Source of the DNA: Streptomyces sp. ISL-98
GTDB taxonomy: Bacteria; Actinomycetota; Actinomycetes; Streptomycetales; Streptomycetaceae
Assembly (NCBI RefSeq): GCF_018614055.1
Contig: NZ_JAGGPB010000003.1
Span: 1 to 64,000 of the forward strand
Direction: 5' to 3'
Length of the DNA: 64,000 nucleotides
Shown: piece after piece, positions 19,223 through 27,067 of the stretch
Layout: each line of letters begins with the position of its first letter
How positions within the stretch are numbered: the first letter of the stretch is position 1
The notes under the pieces: model-generated
The model's input: the letters and a program-made list of their open reading frames with translations, nothing else
Databases searched by the model: none
What the model was told of the DNA's origin: nothing
Position numbers and translations under genes: made by a program

Positions 19223-20157
19223 GACGCCTCCAGTGTCAGTCCGTCCGTAACGATCACGTCCGATGTGACGAGCGCCTGTTCGGCACTGACGTCGGTCATG
19301 AACACGAAGGGCGGCACCACGGGAGGTACGGGCAGGCCGTCCGGGGTGAAGGTGAGGCAGAGCACCCCCTGCAGGCAACCGCTGAACTTGGTGAGGTAAA
19401 GGGTGACGTTGCCGCTCAGGTCCAGGGTGTCCGCGCCGAGGGCCAGTTCGTCGCGGCCGTCGCGGGTCTTGAGGCGGTAGTCGGTGAGGGACGCCGACCG
19501 CATCTTGAGCACCATCGCCTTCACGGGCCCGTCCGCGGTCGGCACCTCCCGTACCCCCGCGATCAGAAAGCCCTTGGGGGCGAAAACAGTGGTGGTCACG
19601 GTCGGCGGCGTCCGGGGCGCGACGATCGGGCCGGGCGCCGGCGCCCTCCCGACCGGCGTCCCGCCGAACGTCGCGGCCAGCAGCACGACGGGCAGCGCGG
19701 CCGCGAGCGTGCGCGGCCCCTGCCCGTCCCGCAGCGGCACCCCCTGCTCGGCCTCCTCGTCCCGTACGGGCGTCCAGCCGAAGCCCATCGCACTGCCCGC
19801 GATCCCGAGGCCCATGCCGACCAGGAAGCCGCCCAGGTTGGTCGCGGCGAATGACAGTACGGACAGGATCAGCGCGTTGATGCTGACGTAATGCCGGGTG
19901 TGCGGCAGGAACCACAGGAACAGCCCCGCGGCGATCAGCGCGAGCCCGATCCCGATCGCCGCGAGCCCGCCGAGCCCGAGACTCACCAGCACCGTCAGCG
20001 GCGACAGCGGTACGAGCAGCAGCTCGGCGCCGCCCAGCATCAGCAGCAGCCCGCCCCAGAACGGGCGGGTCCGCCGCCAGGCGCGAAACCTGCGCCGCCC
20101 GTCCGGGTACGGCAGCCGGTCGTCCAGCCATCCGCTGGCCGGATTCGTCAGAAGCAC
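19219..20157 (-). CDS. DUF6114 family membrane protein
   Basis: 312 residues. Four hydrophobic helices occupy about residues 30-130 (FWGGLLLMLGGAELLLVPLS; LAAIGIGLALIAAGLFLWFL), followed by one more helix near 170 and a C-terminal beta-rich, probably external, domain. DUF6114 proteins are widespread next to DUF6230 in Streptomyces and have no known role. The GTG start lies within the last 10 bp of the DUF6230 gene. Confidence 0.78.
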   Translation of the reverse strand: MLLTNPASGWLDDRLPYPDGRRRFRAWRRTRPFWGGLLLMLGGAELLLVPLSPLTVLVSLGLGGLAAIGIGLALIAAGLFLWFLPHTRHYVSINALILSVLSFAATNLGGFLVGMGLGIAGSAMGFGWTPVRDEEAEQGVPLRDGQGPRTLAAALPVVLLAATFGGTPVGRAPAPGPIVAPRTPPTVTTTVFAPKGFLIAGVREVPTADGPVKAMVLKMRSASLTDYRLKTRDGRDELALGADTLDLSGNVTLYLTKFSGCLQGVLCLTFTPDGLPVPPVVPPFVFMTDVSAEQALVTSDVIVTDGLTLEAS

Positions 20158-20780
20158 TTCTTGCCGTCCAGGCTCACGTCGATGCTGAGCCCCTTCAGCC
20201 GGAAGTTCCCGCCGGTCGCGGACCAGGCGTGCGACTTCACGCCCGAGACCTCGATGTCCCCGGCCTGGAGCCCGAACTTTCCGGTCTCGCCCTTGACGCC
20301 CGGCACCTGGTCGAGGGTCGAGGCGTCACGGCCGATCTGCGCCGTGCCGAAGCGGGCGTCGCCGACCAGGTCCTCCGCGTCGATGACCAGACTGCTGGCC
20401 GTCACGTCACCGGCCTTGCCGCCCGCCGTCAGCTTGAAGACGACCTTGCCGACCGGAGTGCCGATCTCGGCGGCCTGGCAGATGTCGCTGAGCCGTGCGT
20501 CGCCGATGCCGAGCAGAGCGACGGGATGGCCCTTGCCGTCCGCCGACCGGTCCGTCTGTACGTAACTGGACAGGCCCTGGCTGGTCAGCTTCCCCGACGA
20601 CACCTGGAAACTCGTGCCGGACACGGCGAACGAGGCGGCCAGGGCGCCCTCGCCCATCATGGCGGCCATCATCCCGACGGTGAGGACCGCCGGCATCGCG
20701 ACGACCGCGGTCTTCTTCCATGCCGTTCTGCCTTCGACCCCAGCAGTCGGCTTCTTGGCTGCGCTGTTGGCTGCGCTCAT
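20148..20780 (-). CDS. DUF6230 family protein with N-terminal membrane anchor or signal
   Basis: 210 residues. After a lysine-containing cytosolic start comes one hydrophobic segment (about residues 27-49, VVAMPAVLTVGMMAAMMGEG) that could be a signal or an anchor, then a soluble domain rich in beta strands with two Cys (DICQAA and the C-terminal KKCF). Matches my memory of DUF6230. GGGAGGAA precedes the ATG. It heads the operon with DUF6114 and a multi-pass protein and diverges from a TetR regulator, which may control it. Confidence 0.78.
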   Translation of the reverse strand: MSAANSAAKKPTAGVEGRTAWKKTAVVAMPAVLTVGMMAAMMGEGALAASFAVSGTSFQVSSGKLTSQGLSSYVQTDRSADGKGHPVALLGIGDARLSDICQAAEIGTPVGKVVFKLTAGGKAGDVTASSLVIDAEDLVGDARFGTAQIGRDASTLDQVPGVKGETGKFGLQAGDIEVSGVKSHAWSATGGNFRLKGLSIDVSLDGKKCF

Positions 20781-20870
20781 GTTTTCGTTCCTCCCGTACG
20801 TCGTCCGTGCGCAGGGGAAGTGCGTGGAAGAGCACCTGCAGGACGGCGCAGAAAGGGAGTTGGCGCAGGT

Positions 20871-20898
20871 CTGCCATACTGCGGAGATCCTGTGGCAG
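20871..20898. promoter_or_regulatory. inverted repeat in the DUF6230/TetR divergent region
   Basis: CTGCCA (20871-20876) and TGGCAG (20893-20898) form a 6-bp inverted repeat with a 16-bp spacer in the 137 bp between the DUF6230 and TetR starts. TetR-family repressors often bind such sites, but the spacer is long and the arms short, so this is only a candidate. Confidence 0.3.
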
Positions 20899-20917
20899 TT
20901 GGAGACTAGGGCCGAAT

Positions 20918-21547
20918 TTGAATATTAGTCAACAGCGCGGTTCCACCGAGCGTTCGCAGGTGCGCCGCGCCGAACTCATCGCGACCGGACGGAAGTTGTT
21001 CGCCGACACGTCGTACGACGCACTGTCGATGGACGACATCGCCCGGCACGCGGGCGTCGCCAAGGGCTTGATCTACTACTACTTCAAGAGCAAACGCGGC
21101 TACTACCTCGCCATCATCGAGGAGTCCGTGGCCGACCTGGTCGCGCGCGCCGGCAGCGACACCGACCTCCCGCGCACCGAGCGCGTCCAGCGCACCATGG
21201 ACGGCTACCTGCGCTACGCCCAGCACCACCAGGCTGCGTACCGGACCATCGTCACGGGCGGCGTCGGCTTCGACACCCAGGTCCAGGCGATACGCGACGC
21301 GGTGCGCGAGGAGCTGATCGCCACCATCGCGGAGGGGGCGTACGGCCGCCGCGACATCCCGCTTGTCGCCCGCCTGGCGCTGATCGGCTGGATGACCGGC
21401 GTCGAAGGGGTCACGCTGGACTGGCTGGGCCATCAGGAGCTGGAAAGGGACGAAGTGCGCGAGCTGCTCATACGGCTGCTGCGCGGCACTCTTCGTACGA
21501 TCGAGGAACTGGAGCCCGGCTGCCCCGCGCCGCCCGCCACCCCGTGA
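20918..21547 (+). CDS. TetR family transcriptional regulator
   Basis: 209 residues. The N-terminal helix-turn-helix is clear: RRAELIATGRKLFADTSYDA, then MDDIARHAGVAKGLIYYYFK. The rest is a helical ligand-binding domain. The start is uncertain: TTG at 20918 (NISQQRGST follows; AGGG 6 nt upstream) is taken; a GTG at 20960 is possible but too short at the N-terminus. Divergent to the DUF6230 operon. The acyl-CoA dehydrogenase follows on the same strand after 161 bp and could be another target. Confidence 0.85.
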   Translation: MNISQQRGSTERSQVRRAELIATGRKLFADTSYDALSMDDIARHAGVAKGLIYYYFKSKRGYYLAIIEESVADLVARAGSDTDLPRTERVQRTMDGYLRYAQHHQAAYRTIVTGGVGFDTQVQAIRDAVREELIATIAEGAYGRRDIPLVARLALIGWMTGVEGVTLDWLGHQELERDEVRELLIRLLRGTLRTIEELEPGCPAPPATP

Positions 21548-21708
21548 CGGGAGCCCTTCCATCGGGCATACTCATCCCGCCACAGCCGCTGGCCAGCGAC
21601 TTCCGTGATCCGGAGGGCGCGAAGGCGGCCCGGCAGCGAGACCCGGCGGCGCCGCCACACCCTGCGCGCGCGACCGCCGCAGTGCCCGACAGGGAGGAGA
21701 GCGCCGCA

Positions 21709-22881
21709 ATGCCCGACCGCGCCCCGGAGACGGTGGAACGTCAGCTGCCCACGGAGGAGTCCCGGGATCTGCTCGCACTGGTGCGAGACATGATCCAGCG
21801 GGAGATCGCGCCCCAGGCGGCGGCCGAGGAGGACGCCGGGCACTTCCCGCGCGAGATCTTCACTCTGCTGTCCGCATCAGGTCTGCTCGGTCTGCCGTAC
21901 GACGCCGAATACGGCGGCGGAGACCAGCCGTACGAGGTCTACCTTCAGGTCCTGGAAGAGCTCGCCTCGGCCCGCCTCACGGTCGGCCTCGGCGTCAGCG
22001 TCCACAGCCTCGCCTGCCACGCACTCGCCGGATACGGCACCAAGGAGCAGCGGGCCGAACATCTGCCCGCCATGCTGGGCGGCGGCCTGCTCGGCGCCTA
22101 CTGCCTCTCCGAGCCCGCATCCGGTTCCGACGCGGCCTCGCTCCGCACCAAGGCAGTCCGCGACGGGGACGACTGGGTCATCAGCGGTACGAAGGCCTGG
22201 ATCACCCACGGAGGGATCGCCGACTTCTACACGCTCCTCGCGCGTACGGGCGGGGAGGGCGCCCGGGGTATCACGGCCTTCCTGGTGCCCGGCGACGCCG
22301 AGGGGCTGAACGCCGCGCAGCCCGAGAAGAAGATGGGCATGAAGGGCTCGCCCACCGCCCAGCTGAACTTCGACGGCGTACGCATCCCGGACTCCCGCCG
22401 TATCGGCGAGGAGGGCCAGGGCTTCGCGATAGCGCTGTCCGCGCTCGACTCGGGCCGGCTCGGCATCGCGGCCTGTGCGGTCGGCGTGGCGCAGGCGGCG
22501 CTGGACGAGGCCGTCTCGTACGCCACCCAGCGGCAGCAGTTCGGCAGGCCGATCGCCGACTTCCAGGGCCTGCGCTTCATGCTCGCCGACATGGCCACCC
22601 AGATAGAGGCGGGCCGGGCGCTGTATCTCGCGGCCGCCCGCCTGCGGGACGCCGGGCGCCCCTTCTCGCGGCAGGCGGCGATGGCGAAGCTGTTCTGCAC
22701 CGACGCGGCGATGCGGGTGACGACCGACGCCGTCCAGGTGCTCGGCGGCTACGGCTACACGCTGGACTTCCCGGTCGAGCGCTTCATGCGCGAGGCGAAG
22801 GTGCTCCAGATCGTCGAGGGGACGAACCAGATTCAGCGCATGGTCATCGCCCGCCATCTCGCCGGGCCCGAAACGCGCTGA
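21709..22881 (+). CDS. acyl-CoA dehydrogenase
   Basis: 390 residues, normal for the family. Visible landmarks are YCLSEPASGSDAASL, the FAD-binding WITHGG, the conserved arginine of QRQQFGRPIADFQ, and the C-terminal QVLGGYGYTLDFPVERFMREAK ... VEGTNQIQRM, where Glu of VEGTN is the usual catalytic base. Introduces the alpha-beta double bond in acyl-CoA with transfer to ETF. The ATG at 21709 follows GGAGGAG; upstream frame lacks conservation. It neighbours DUF7064-like and APH-like genes, a grouping seen in lipid or steroid catabolic loci. Confidence 0.93.
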   Translation: MPDRAPETVERQLPTEESRDLLALVRDMIQREIAPQAAAEEDAGHFPREIFTLLSASGLLGLPYDAEYGGGDQPYEVYLQVLEELASARLTVGLGVSVHSLACHALAGYGTKEQRAEHLPAMLGGGLLGAYCLSEPASGSDAASLRTKAVRDGDDWVISGTKAWITHGGIADFYTLLARTGGEGARGITAFLVPGDAEGLNAAQPEKKMGMKGSPTAQLNFDGVRIPDSRRIGEEGQGFAIALSALDSGRLGIAACAVGVAQAALDEAVSYATQRQQFGRPIADFQGLRFMLADMATQIEAGRALYLAAARLRDAGRPFSRQAAMAKLFCTDAAMRVTTDAVQVLGGYGYTLDFPVERFMREAKVLQIVEGTNQIQRMVIARHLAGPETR

Positions 22882-23089
22882 TCCGTTCCGCGTCCGGCCA
22901 TGCCGGGGACGCCACGAGCCGCACCCACTCGGGGTCGCGGCGTCCCGGCAGGGTCCGGCCGCTGCTCTGCCACTGGTACATGAGGGCCCGGTAGAGGGGC
23001 GGATCCGGGGCATGCGGAAGCGATTCTTCGAGCGACAGGGGAGCGAGGCGCCGGCGTCCGTCACCGGCCTCGATGTACTGCAAGGTCAT
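22844..23089 (-). CDS. small hypothetical protein
   Basis: 81 residues, third codon positions as GC-rich as in real genes. It looks like a genuine soluble domain (PPLYRALMYQWQSSGRTLPG, DPEWVRLV) with no known motif. It overlaps the 3' end of the acyl-CoA dehydrogenase gene by 38 bp in antiparallel orientation. There is only a weak CCAGG before the ATG. I do not recognise a function. Confidence 0.55.
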   Translation of the reverse strand: MTLQYIEAGDGRRRLAPLSLEESLPHAPDPPLYRALMYQWQSSGRTLPGRRDPEWVRLVASPAWPDAERISAFRARRDGGR

Positions 23090-23204
23090 GCCTGGGCAAC
23101 AGCCGGGGGTCCACCGGGGTTATCGCACGGACGGTCCGAGCGTCCGTTCGCACAGTGACCGTACCGTCCGGCGGTGACACGAGTATGGCCCCGGGCACCA
23201 TTCC

Positions 23205-23217
23205 TGACGTACCGTCA
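23205..23217. promoter_or_regulatory. TGACG-TAC-CGTCA inverted repeat
   Basis: A perfect 5-bp inverted repeat with a 3-bp spacer in the divergent region between the 81-residue gene and the DUF7064-like gene. This TGACnnnnnGTCA form is typical of TetR-family operators in Actinobacteria, so the TetR protein encoded at 20918 is one possible binder. Confidence 0.4.
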
Positions 23218-23285
23218 TGTCCGCCGCCGGGGCCCGCACCCTCGGGCGACGCCGTATCCCGCTACGTCCGCCCAGGAGGACCGCC

Positions 23286-24410
23286 GTGGCCGAGGACCGC
23301 CCCATCGCGCTCGACGAATACCCCATCCACCAGGCCCCGCTGTCGATGAAGCACGTCGCGACGGGCGACCGCAACGCCTACGACCGCTGCATCTTCCAGC
23401 TCGTCGACCACACCGGCCGCGCCCTGCTCATCGCCGGTCTCGGCGTCTACCCGAACACCGGGGTGATCGACGCCTACGCGACCCTGCGCATCGGCGACCG
23501 GCTGCACGCCGTCCGCGCATCCGACGCCCTCACCGACGACCGTATGAACCTCTCCGTCGGCCCGCTGCGCATAACCGTCGACGAGCCGTTGCGCCGCTTC
23601 TCGCTGCACTGCGACGCCGATCCGGCGGACCCGGACTCTCTCTCGTACGACGTCACCTGGACGGCGGAGTTCCCCGCCGTATGGGAGCCGCACCACGTCC
23701 AGCGGCGCGGCGACCGCCTGATGCTCGAAGGCCGCCGCTTCGTCCAGGCGGGTGGCGCCGCGGGCACGATCCGCGTGGCGGGAGAGGAGATACGCCTGGC
23801 GGCGGGGGAGTGGACCGGGACCCGCGACCGGAGCTGGGGCGTGCGGCCCATCCCCGGCGAGGACGGCGGCCGCGCCGCCGAGGAACACCGCCCCGAGGGC
23901 TTCCACTGGCTCTGGATCCCGGTGCGCTTCGACGACCGCTTCCTGATGGTGATCGCCCAGGAGGACGCCGACGGCCACCGCACCCTGAACGAAGCGCTCC
24001 TCGTGCGCGAGGGCGAACGCGACCTACAGCTCGGCTGGCCGCATGCCGACATCACGTACCGCCCGGGCACCCGCCACCCCGAGCGCGCCGTCATCCACCT
24101 CACGGACCCCGCGCGCAAGCCGCTGGAGCTGGGCGTCGAGATCCTGAACTCGTCGCCGCTGGCCGTCGGCGCCGGATACCCGCCTGCGGCCGACTGGCAG
24201 CACGGCAGCTGGCAGGGCCGCGGCTGGACGGACCGGCGTACGTACGACCTGTCCGACCCCACCGCGCACCCCATGGCCGCGTACGGCGTCACCGACCACG
24301 CCGCCCGCTTCACCCTGGACGGGCGGATCGGCCACGGCATCTTCGAACACGGCACCTTCGGCCGTCACGACCCGAGCGGCTTCACCGGCTATGACTCGGT
24401 CGCCGGTTAG
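23286..24410 (+). CDS. DUF7065/DUF7064-like protein (carotenoid hydratase-like fold)
   Basis: 374 residues, soluble, no signal. The pattern of paired beta-rich halves with conserved Trp and His (WGVRPIPGE, GFHWLWIPVRF, HADITYRPGTRHP, and a C-terminal GHGIFEHG) fits the DUF7065/DUF7064 proteins, which have a lipocalin-like CrtC-type fold and usually neighbour acyl-CoA dehydrogenases and APH-like proteins. Activity unknown. The GTG at 23286 follows AGGAGGA. Confidence 0.65.
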   Translation: MAEDRPIALDEYPIHQAPLSMKHVATGDRNAYDRCIFQLVDHTGRALLIAGLGVYPNTGVIDAYATLRIGDRLHAVRASDALTDDRMNLSVGPLRITVDEPLRRFSLHCDADPADPDSLSYDVTWTAEFPAVWEPHHVQRRGDRLMLEGRRFVQAGGAAGTIRVAGEEIRLAAGEWTGTRDRSWGVRPIPGEDGGRAAEEHRPEGFHWLWIPVRFDDRFLMVIAQEDADGHRTLNEALLVREGERDLQLGWPHADITYRPGTRHPERAVIHLTDPARKPLELGVEILNSSPLAVGAGYPPAADWQHGSWQGRGWTDRRTYDLSDPTAHPMAAYGVTDHAARFTLDGRIGHGIFEHGTFGRHDPSGFTGYDSVAG

Positions 24411-24432
24411 CCGCCCGGGCCGCCGCATTGCC

Positions 24433-24726
24433 TCAGAGGACGAAGACGCTCTGCGCGGTCTCCGTGTAGTACGTCTCCCCGGGGTAGACCAGCCAGTCGA
24501 CCTGACCCGTGCAGTCGGGCCCTGTCCAGACTTCGGCGATGGCATCGGTGTGGTTGCTGACAGACGACGGGAACCAGTCGATCGGATAGCAGCCGCTCGG
24601 ATCGGTGTGTCCGACGCCATTGATCACCAGCACGCCTTCGGCAGCGTAGGCGGAGTTCGGCACGGTCAGTGTGAGAGTCACGGCGGCCACGAGCACCCCC
24701 AGGGTCGTCGCCATGCGTCGCATCAT
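24433..24726 (-). CDS. small secreted protein
   Basis: 97 residues. Two Met codons at the start are preceded by AGAAGGAG at 7 nt. A Sec signal (about residues 1-28, ending NSAYAA) leaves a roughly 69-residue mature domain with two cysteines (GCYPI and DCTG), suited to a disulfide, and many aromatic and acidic residues. No known family is recognised. The frame continues upstream for 180 codons but those lie antisense to the APH-like gene and are not coding. Confidence 0.75.
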   Translation of the reverse strand: MMRRMATTLGVLVAAVTLTLTVPNSAYAAEGVLVINGVGHTDPSGCYPIDWFPSSVSNHTDAIAEVWTGPDCTGQVDWLVYPGETYYTETAQSVFVL

Positions 24727-24785
24727 GCGCGTGCTCCTTCTGCTACGGCGAGCCGCGCCCGACGCGACCCGCTGAGGTAACCGAG

Positions 24786-24803
24786 CGTATGTGATCGCAT
24801 ACG
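24786..24803. promoter_or_regulatory. CGTATG-N6-CATACG inverted repeat
   Basis: A perfect 6-bp inverted repeat with 6-bp spacer in the 154-bp divergent region between the small secreted protein and the APH-like gene. It is the only clear symmetry there and is a reasonable operator candidate; no binder can be named. Confidence 0.4.
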
Positions 24804-24880
24804 ACGCGTCATCGGCGTGCGGAGGCAACTCCCCACGCCGAGTGCGCTGTTCACCCCACCCACCTGCGAGGAGCACCGAC

Positions 24881-25981
24881 ATGGCCACCGCGCCCCGCCC
24901 CCGCACCACCACCCGCGACCCCGGAGAACTCGGCCGTCGGCTCACCGCCTGGCTCGGCACCCGGCTGCCCGGCGCCGAAGTCACAGGCGTCGGCGTCCCC
25001 GAGTCCAACGGCATGTCGAGCGAGACCCTGCTCTTCGACATCGAGCACCCCGAACCGCCGCTGCGCGCCTGCGCGTTGCGACTGGCCGCCGACCCGGACG
25101 CGTACACCATCTTTCCCACGTACGACATGGCACGCCAGCACCGCACCATGAGCCTGGTCGCGGAGCACACGGATCTGCCCGTGCCCCGTGTGCTCTGGCT
25201 GGAGGAGGACCCGGAGCCGCTGGGGGCGCCCTTCTTCGTCATGGAGCGCGCCGAGGGCCGCGTGCCGCCGGACGTCATGCCCTATACGTACGAAGGGAAC
25301 TGGCTGCACTCCGCCACCGACGCGCAGCGCGCCCGCCTGGAAGAGGCCTCGGTCTCGCTGATCGCCCGGCTGCACGACCAATTCCCCGTGAAGGAGGCGG
25401 AATTCCTGGCCGCTCCCGGCGAGGGAAGCGCACTGCGCCGCCATGTCGAGGCCCAACGCGCCTACTACAACTGGGTAGTGGCAGGGCTGCCCGCCTCCCC
25501 GCTCATCGAGCGCGGCTTCGACTGGCTGGCGGAGCACTGGCCCGCCGACGAGGGCGAGCCGGTGCTCAACTGGGGCGACGCACGCATCGGAAACGTCATC
25601 TACGACGGCTTCGAGCCGGCGGCCGTACTCGACTGGGAGATGGCGGCCGTCGCCCCGCGCGAGGTCGACCTCGGCTGGATGGTCTATCTCCACCGCTTCT
25701 TCCAGGACCTGACGGTGAGTTTCGGCCAGCCGGGCCTGCCGGACTTCCTGCGCCGCGACGCCGTCGAGAGGCGCTACGCCGAACTGACCGGCCACACGCC
25801 CCGCGACATGGAGTTCTACACGCTGTACGCCGCCCTGCGGCACGCCGTCGTGATGCTGCGCGTCGCCTACCGGCAGGTGCACTTCGGTGAGGTCCGGGTC
25901 CCCGCGGACCCGGACGCGATGATCCTGCACCGGGCATCGCTCGACACGATGGTCCGGGGAACGTACTGGAGTGAGCCCTGA
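24881..25981 (+). CDS. aminoglycoside phosphotransferase (APH)-fold protein
   Basis: 366 residues. Kinase-like APH fold: ATP-site Lys region is not evident, but the catalytic loop reads NWGDARIGNVIYD and the metal-binding loop AVLDWEMA. The canonical His of HGD is replaced by Trp (WGD), as I recall for a mycobacterial and Streptomyces subgroup found beside acyl-CoA dehydrogenases (FadE36/ACAD10-like). Human ACAD10/11 fuse an APH domain to an acyl-CoA dehydrogenase that acts on 4-hydroxyacyl-CoA, so phosphorylation of a hydroxyacyl substrate is a possible role. GAGGAG precedes the ATG. Confidence 0.82.
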   Translation: MATAPRPRTTTRDPGELGRRLTAWLGTRLPGAEVTGVGVPESNGMSSETLLFDIEHPEPPLRACALRLAADPDAYTIFPTYDMARQHRTMSLVAEHTDLPVPRVLWLEEDPEPLGAPFFVMERAEGRVPPDVMPYTYEGNWLHSATDAQRARLEEASVSLIARLHDQFPVKEAEFLAAPGEGSALRRHVEAQRAYYNWVVAGLPASPLIERGFDWLAEHWPADEGEPVLNWGDARIGNVIYDGFEPAAVLDWEMAAVAPREVDLGWMVYLHRFFQDLTVSFGQPGLPDFLRRDAVERRYAELTGHTPRDMEFYTLYAALRHAVVMLRVAYRQVHFGEVRVPADPDAMILHRASLDTMVRGTYWSEP

Positions 25982-25983
25982 CT

Positions 25984-26379
25984 TCAGGCAGCGTGCCGCA
26001 GCTGCGCCTTGACGGGACGCGAGCCCGGACCGCCGACGTGCGAGAAGGGCTGCGTCCGCCAGTCCAGCTCCTGAGGGAGCGTCAACAGCAGTGCGGTGTC
26101 CTGCTCCTGGACCTCGAGCGTCTCGTCGGCGGGCTTCGCGTCCGCCGCCGGGCGGCCGGTGCCCGCGCATGCCGTGAGCCCGAACGGGTTCCACGGAGTG
26201 GGGCACTTCGCGTGCTCGGGCAGGACGGTCTCGTCCGCCAGCAGCGCGATCGGCTGGGCACAGTCCGGGCAGATCACCCGGTACATCTCAAAAGTGTCGT
26301 AGTCGTCGAGAAGATCATCGTCGTCGACGGATTCAACAGGCTCCGGTTCAGTACGTCCGGTGCGCTTCAGGCTCTGCAT
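25984..26379 (-). CDS. conserved hypothetical, zinc-ribbon-like
   Basis: 131 residues. A basic start is followed by an acidic run (VDDDDLLDDYD), a CxxC pair (RVICPDCAQPI) and two further Cys (AKCPTPW, LTACAG), which could bind zinc, then a hydrophilic tail. No named family. The ATG at 26379 has GGGGAG 7 nt upstream. The convergent APH-like gene ends 2 bp away. Confidence 0.65.
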   Translation of the reverse strand: MQSLKRTGRTEPEPVESVDDDDLLDDYDTFEMYRVICPDCAQPIALLADETVLPEHAKCPTPWNPFGLTACAGTGRPAADAKPADETLEVQEQDTALLLTLPQELDWRTQPFSHVGGPGSRPVKAQLRHAA

Positions 26380-26582
26380 GGAGACACTCCCCCTCGGGTG
26401 GGCCGACAAGGCGCTGCGGCCTCGACCACAGCAACCAATTCCCGCCGCACACGCGCGGTAACCGCGCAGCCGCCGCGGACACGGCCGCAGGCCTGTGGCA
26501 TTCGTCACATGCCGCCCGCAGGTGCCCGCCGGGGGAGCCCCAGGCTGTGCCTGGAGCGCTGGGGGGCATAGGTTGATCCGCT

Positions 26583-27023
26583 ATGGAGGAGCTGGATCGT
26601 CAGATCGTGGATTTGCTCGTCAAGGACGGGCGGATGAGCTACACCGACCTGGGCAAGGCCACGGGCCTGTCCACGTCGGCCGTGCACCAGCGGGTGCGCA
26701 GGCTCGAACAGCGGGGCGTCATCCGCGGCTATGCCGCCGTTGTCGACCCCGAGGCCGTCGGGCTGCCGCTCACCGCGTTCATCTCGGTGAAACCGTTCGA
26801 CCCCAGCGCCCCCGACGACATCTCGGAACGCCTCGCGGGCGTCCCCGAGATCGAGGCGTGCCACAGCGTGGCGGGCGAAGAGAACTACATCCTCAAGGTG
26901 CGCGTCGCCACCCCGCTCGAACTGGAGCACCTGCTGACCCGCATCCGTTCCCTGGCCGGCGTGTCCACCCGTACGACCGTGGTCCTCTCCACCCCGTACG
27001 AGGCCCGCCCGCCACAGGTCTGA
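26583..27023 (+). CDS. Lrp/AsnC family regulator
   Basis: 146 residues. N-terminal helix-turn-helix (MEELDRQIVDLLVKDGRMSY, then ATGLSTSAVHQRVRRLE) and a C-terminal RAM/ACT effector domain (ACHSVAGEENYILKVRVATP). Likely senses an amino acid or related small molecule. TAGGTT lies only about 7 nt before the ATG, so a leaderless transcript is plausible; no Shine-Dalgarno is seen. It precedes an amidohydrolase by 44 bp. Confidence 0.9.
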   Translation: MEELDRQIVDLLVKDGRMSYTDLGKATGLSTSAVHQRVRRLEQRGVIRGYAAVVDPEAVGLPLTAFISVKPFDPSAPDDISERLAGVPEIEACHSVAGEENYILKVRVATPLELEHLLTRIRSLAGVSTRTTVVLSTPYEARPPQV

Positions 27024-27067
27024 CCCCGGGCACAGAACACCCCTTCCGAGGGGCGAGACTGGTCCCC

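Noticed and set aside
24433..25278. 281-residue reverse gene
   Set aside because: Only the last 97 codons have a signal peptide, a ribosome-binding site and gene-like composition; the remainder is antisense to the APH-like gene.
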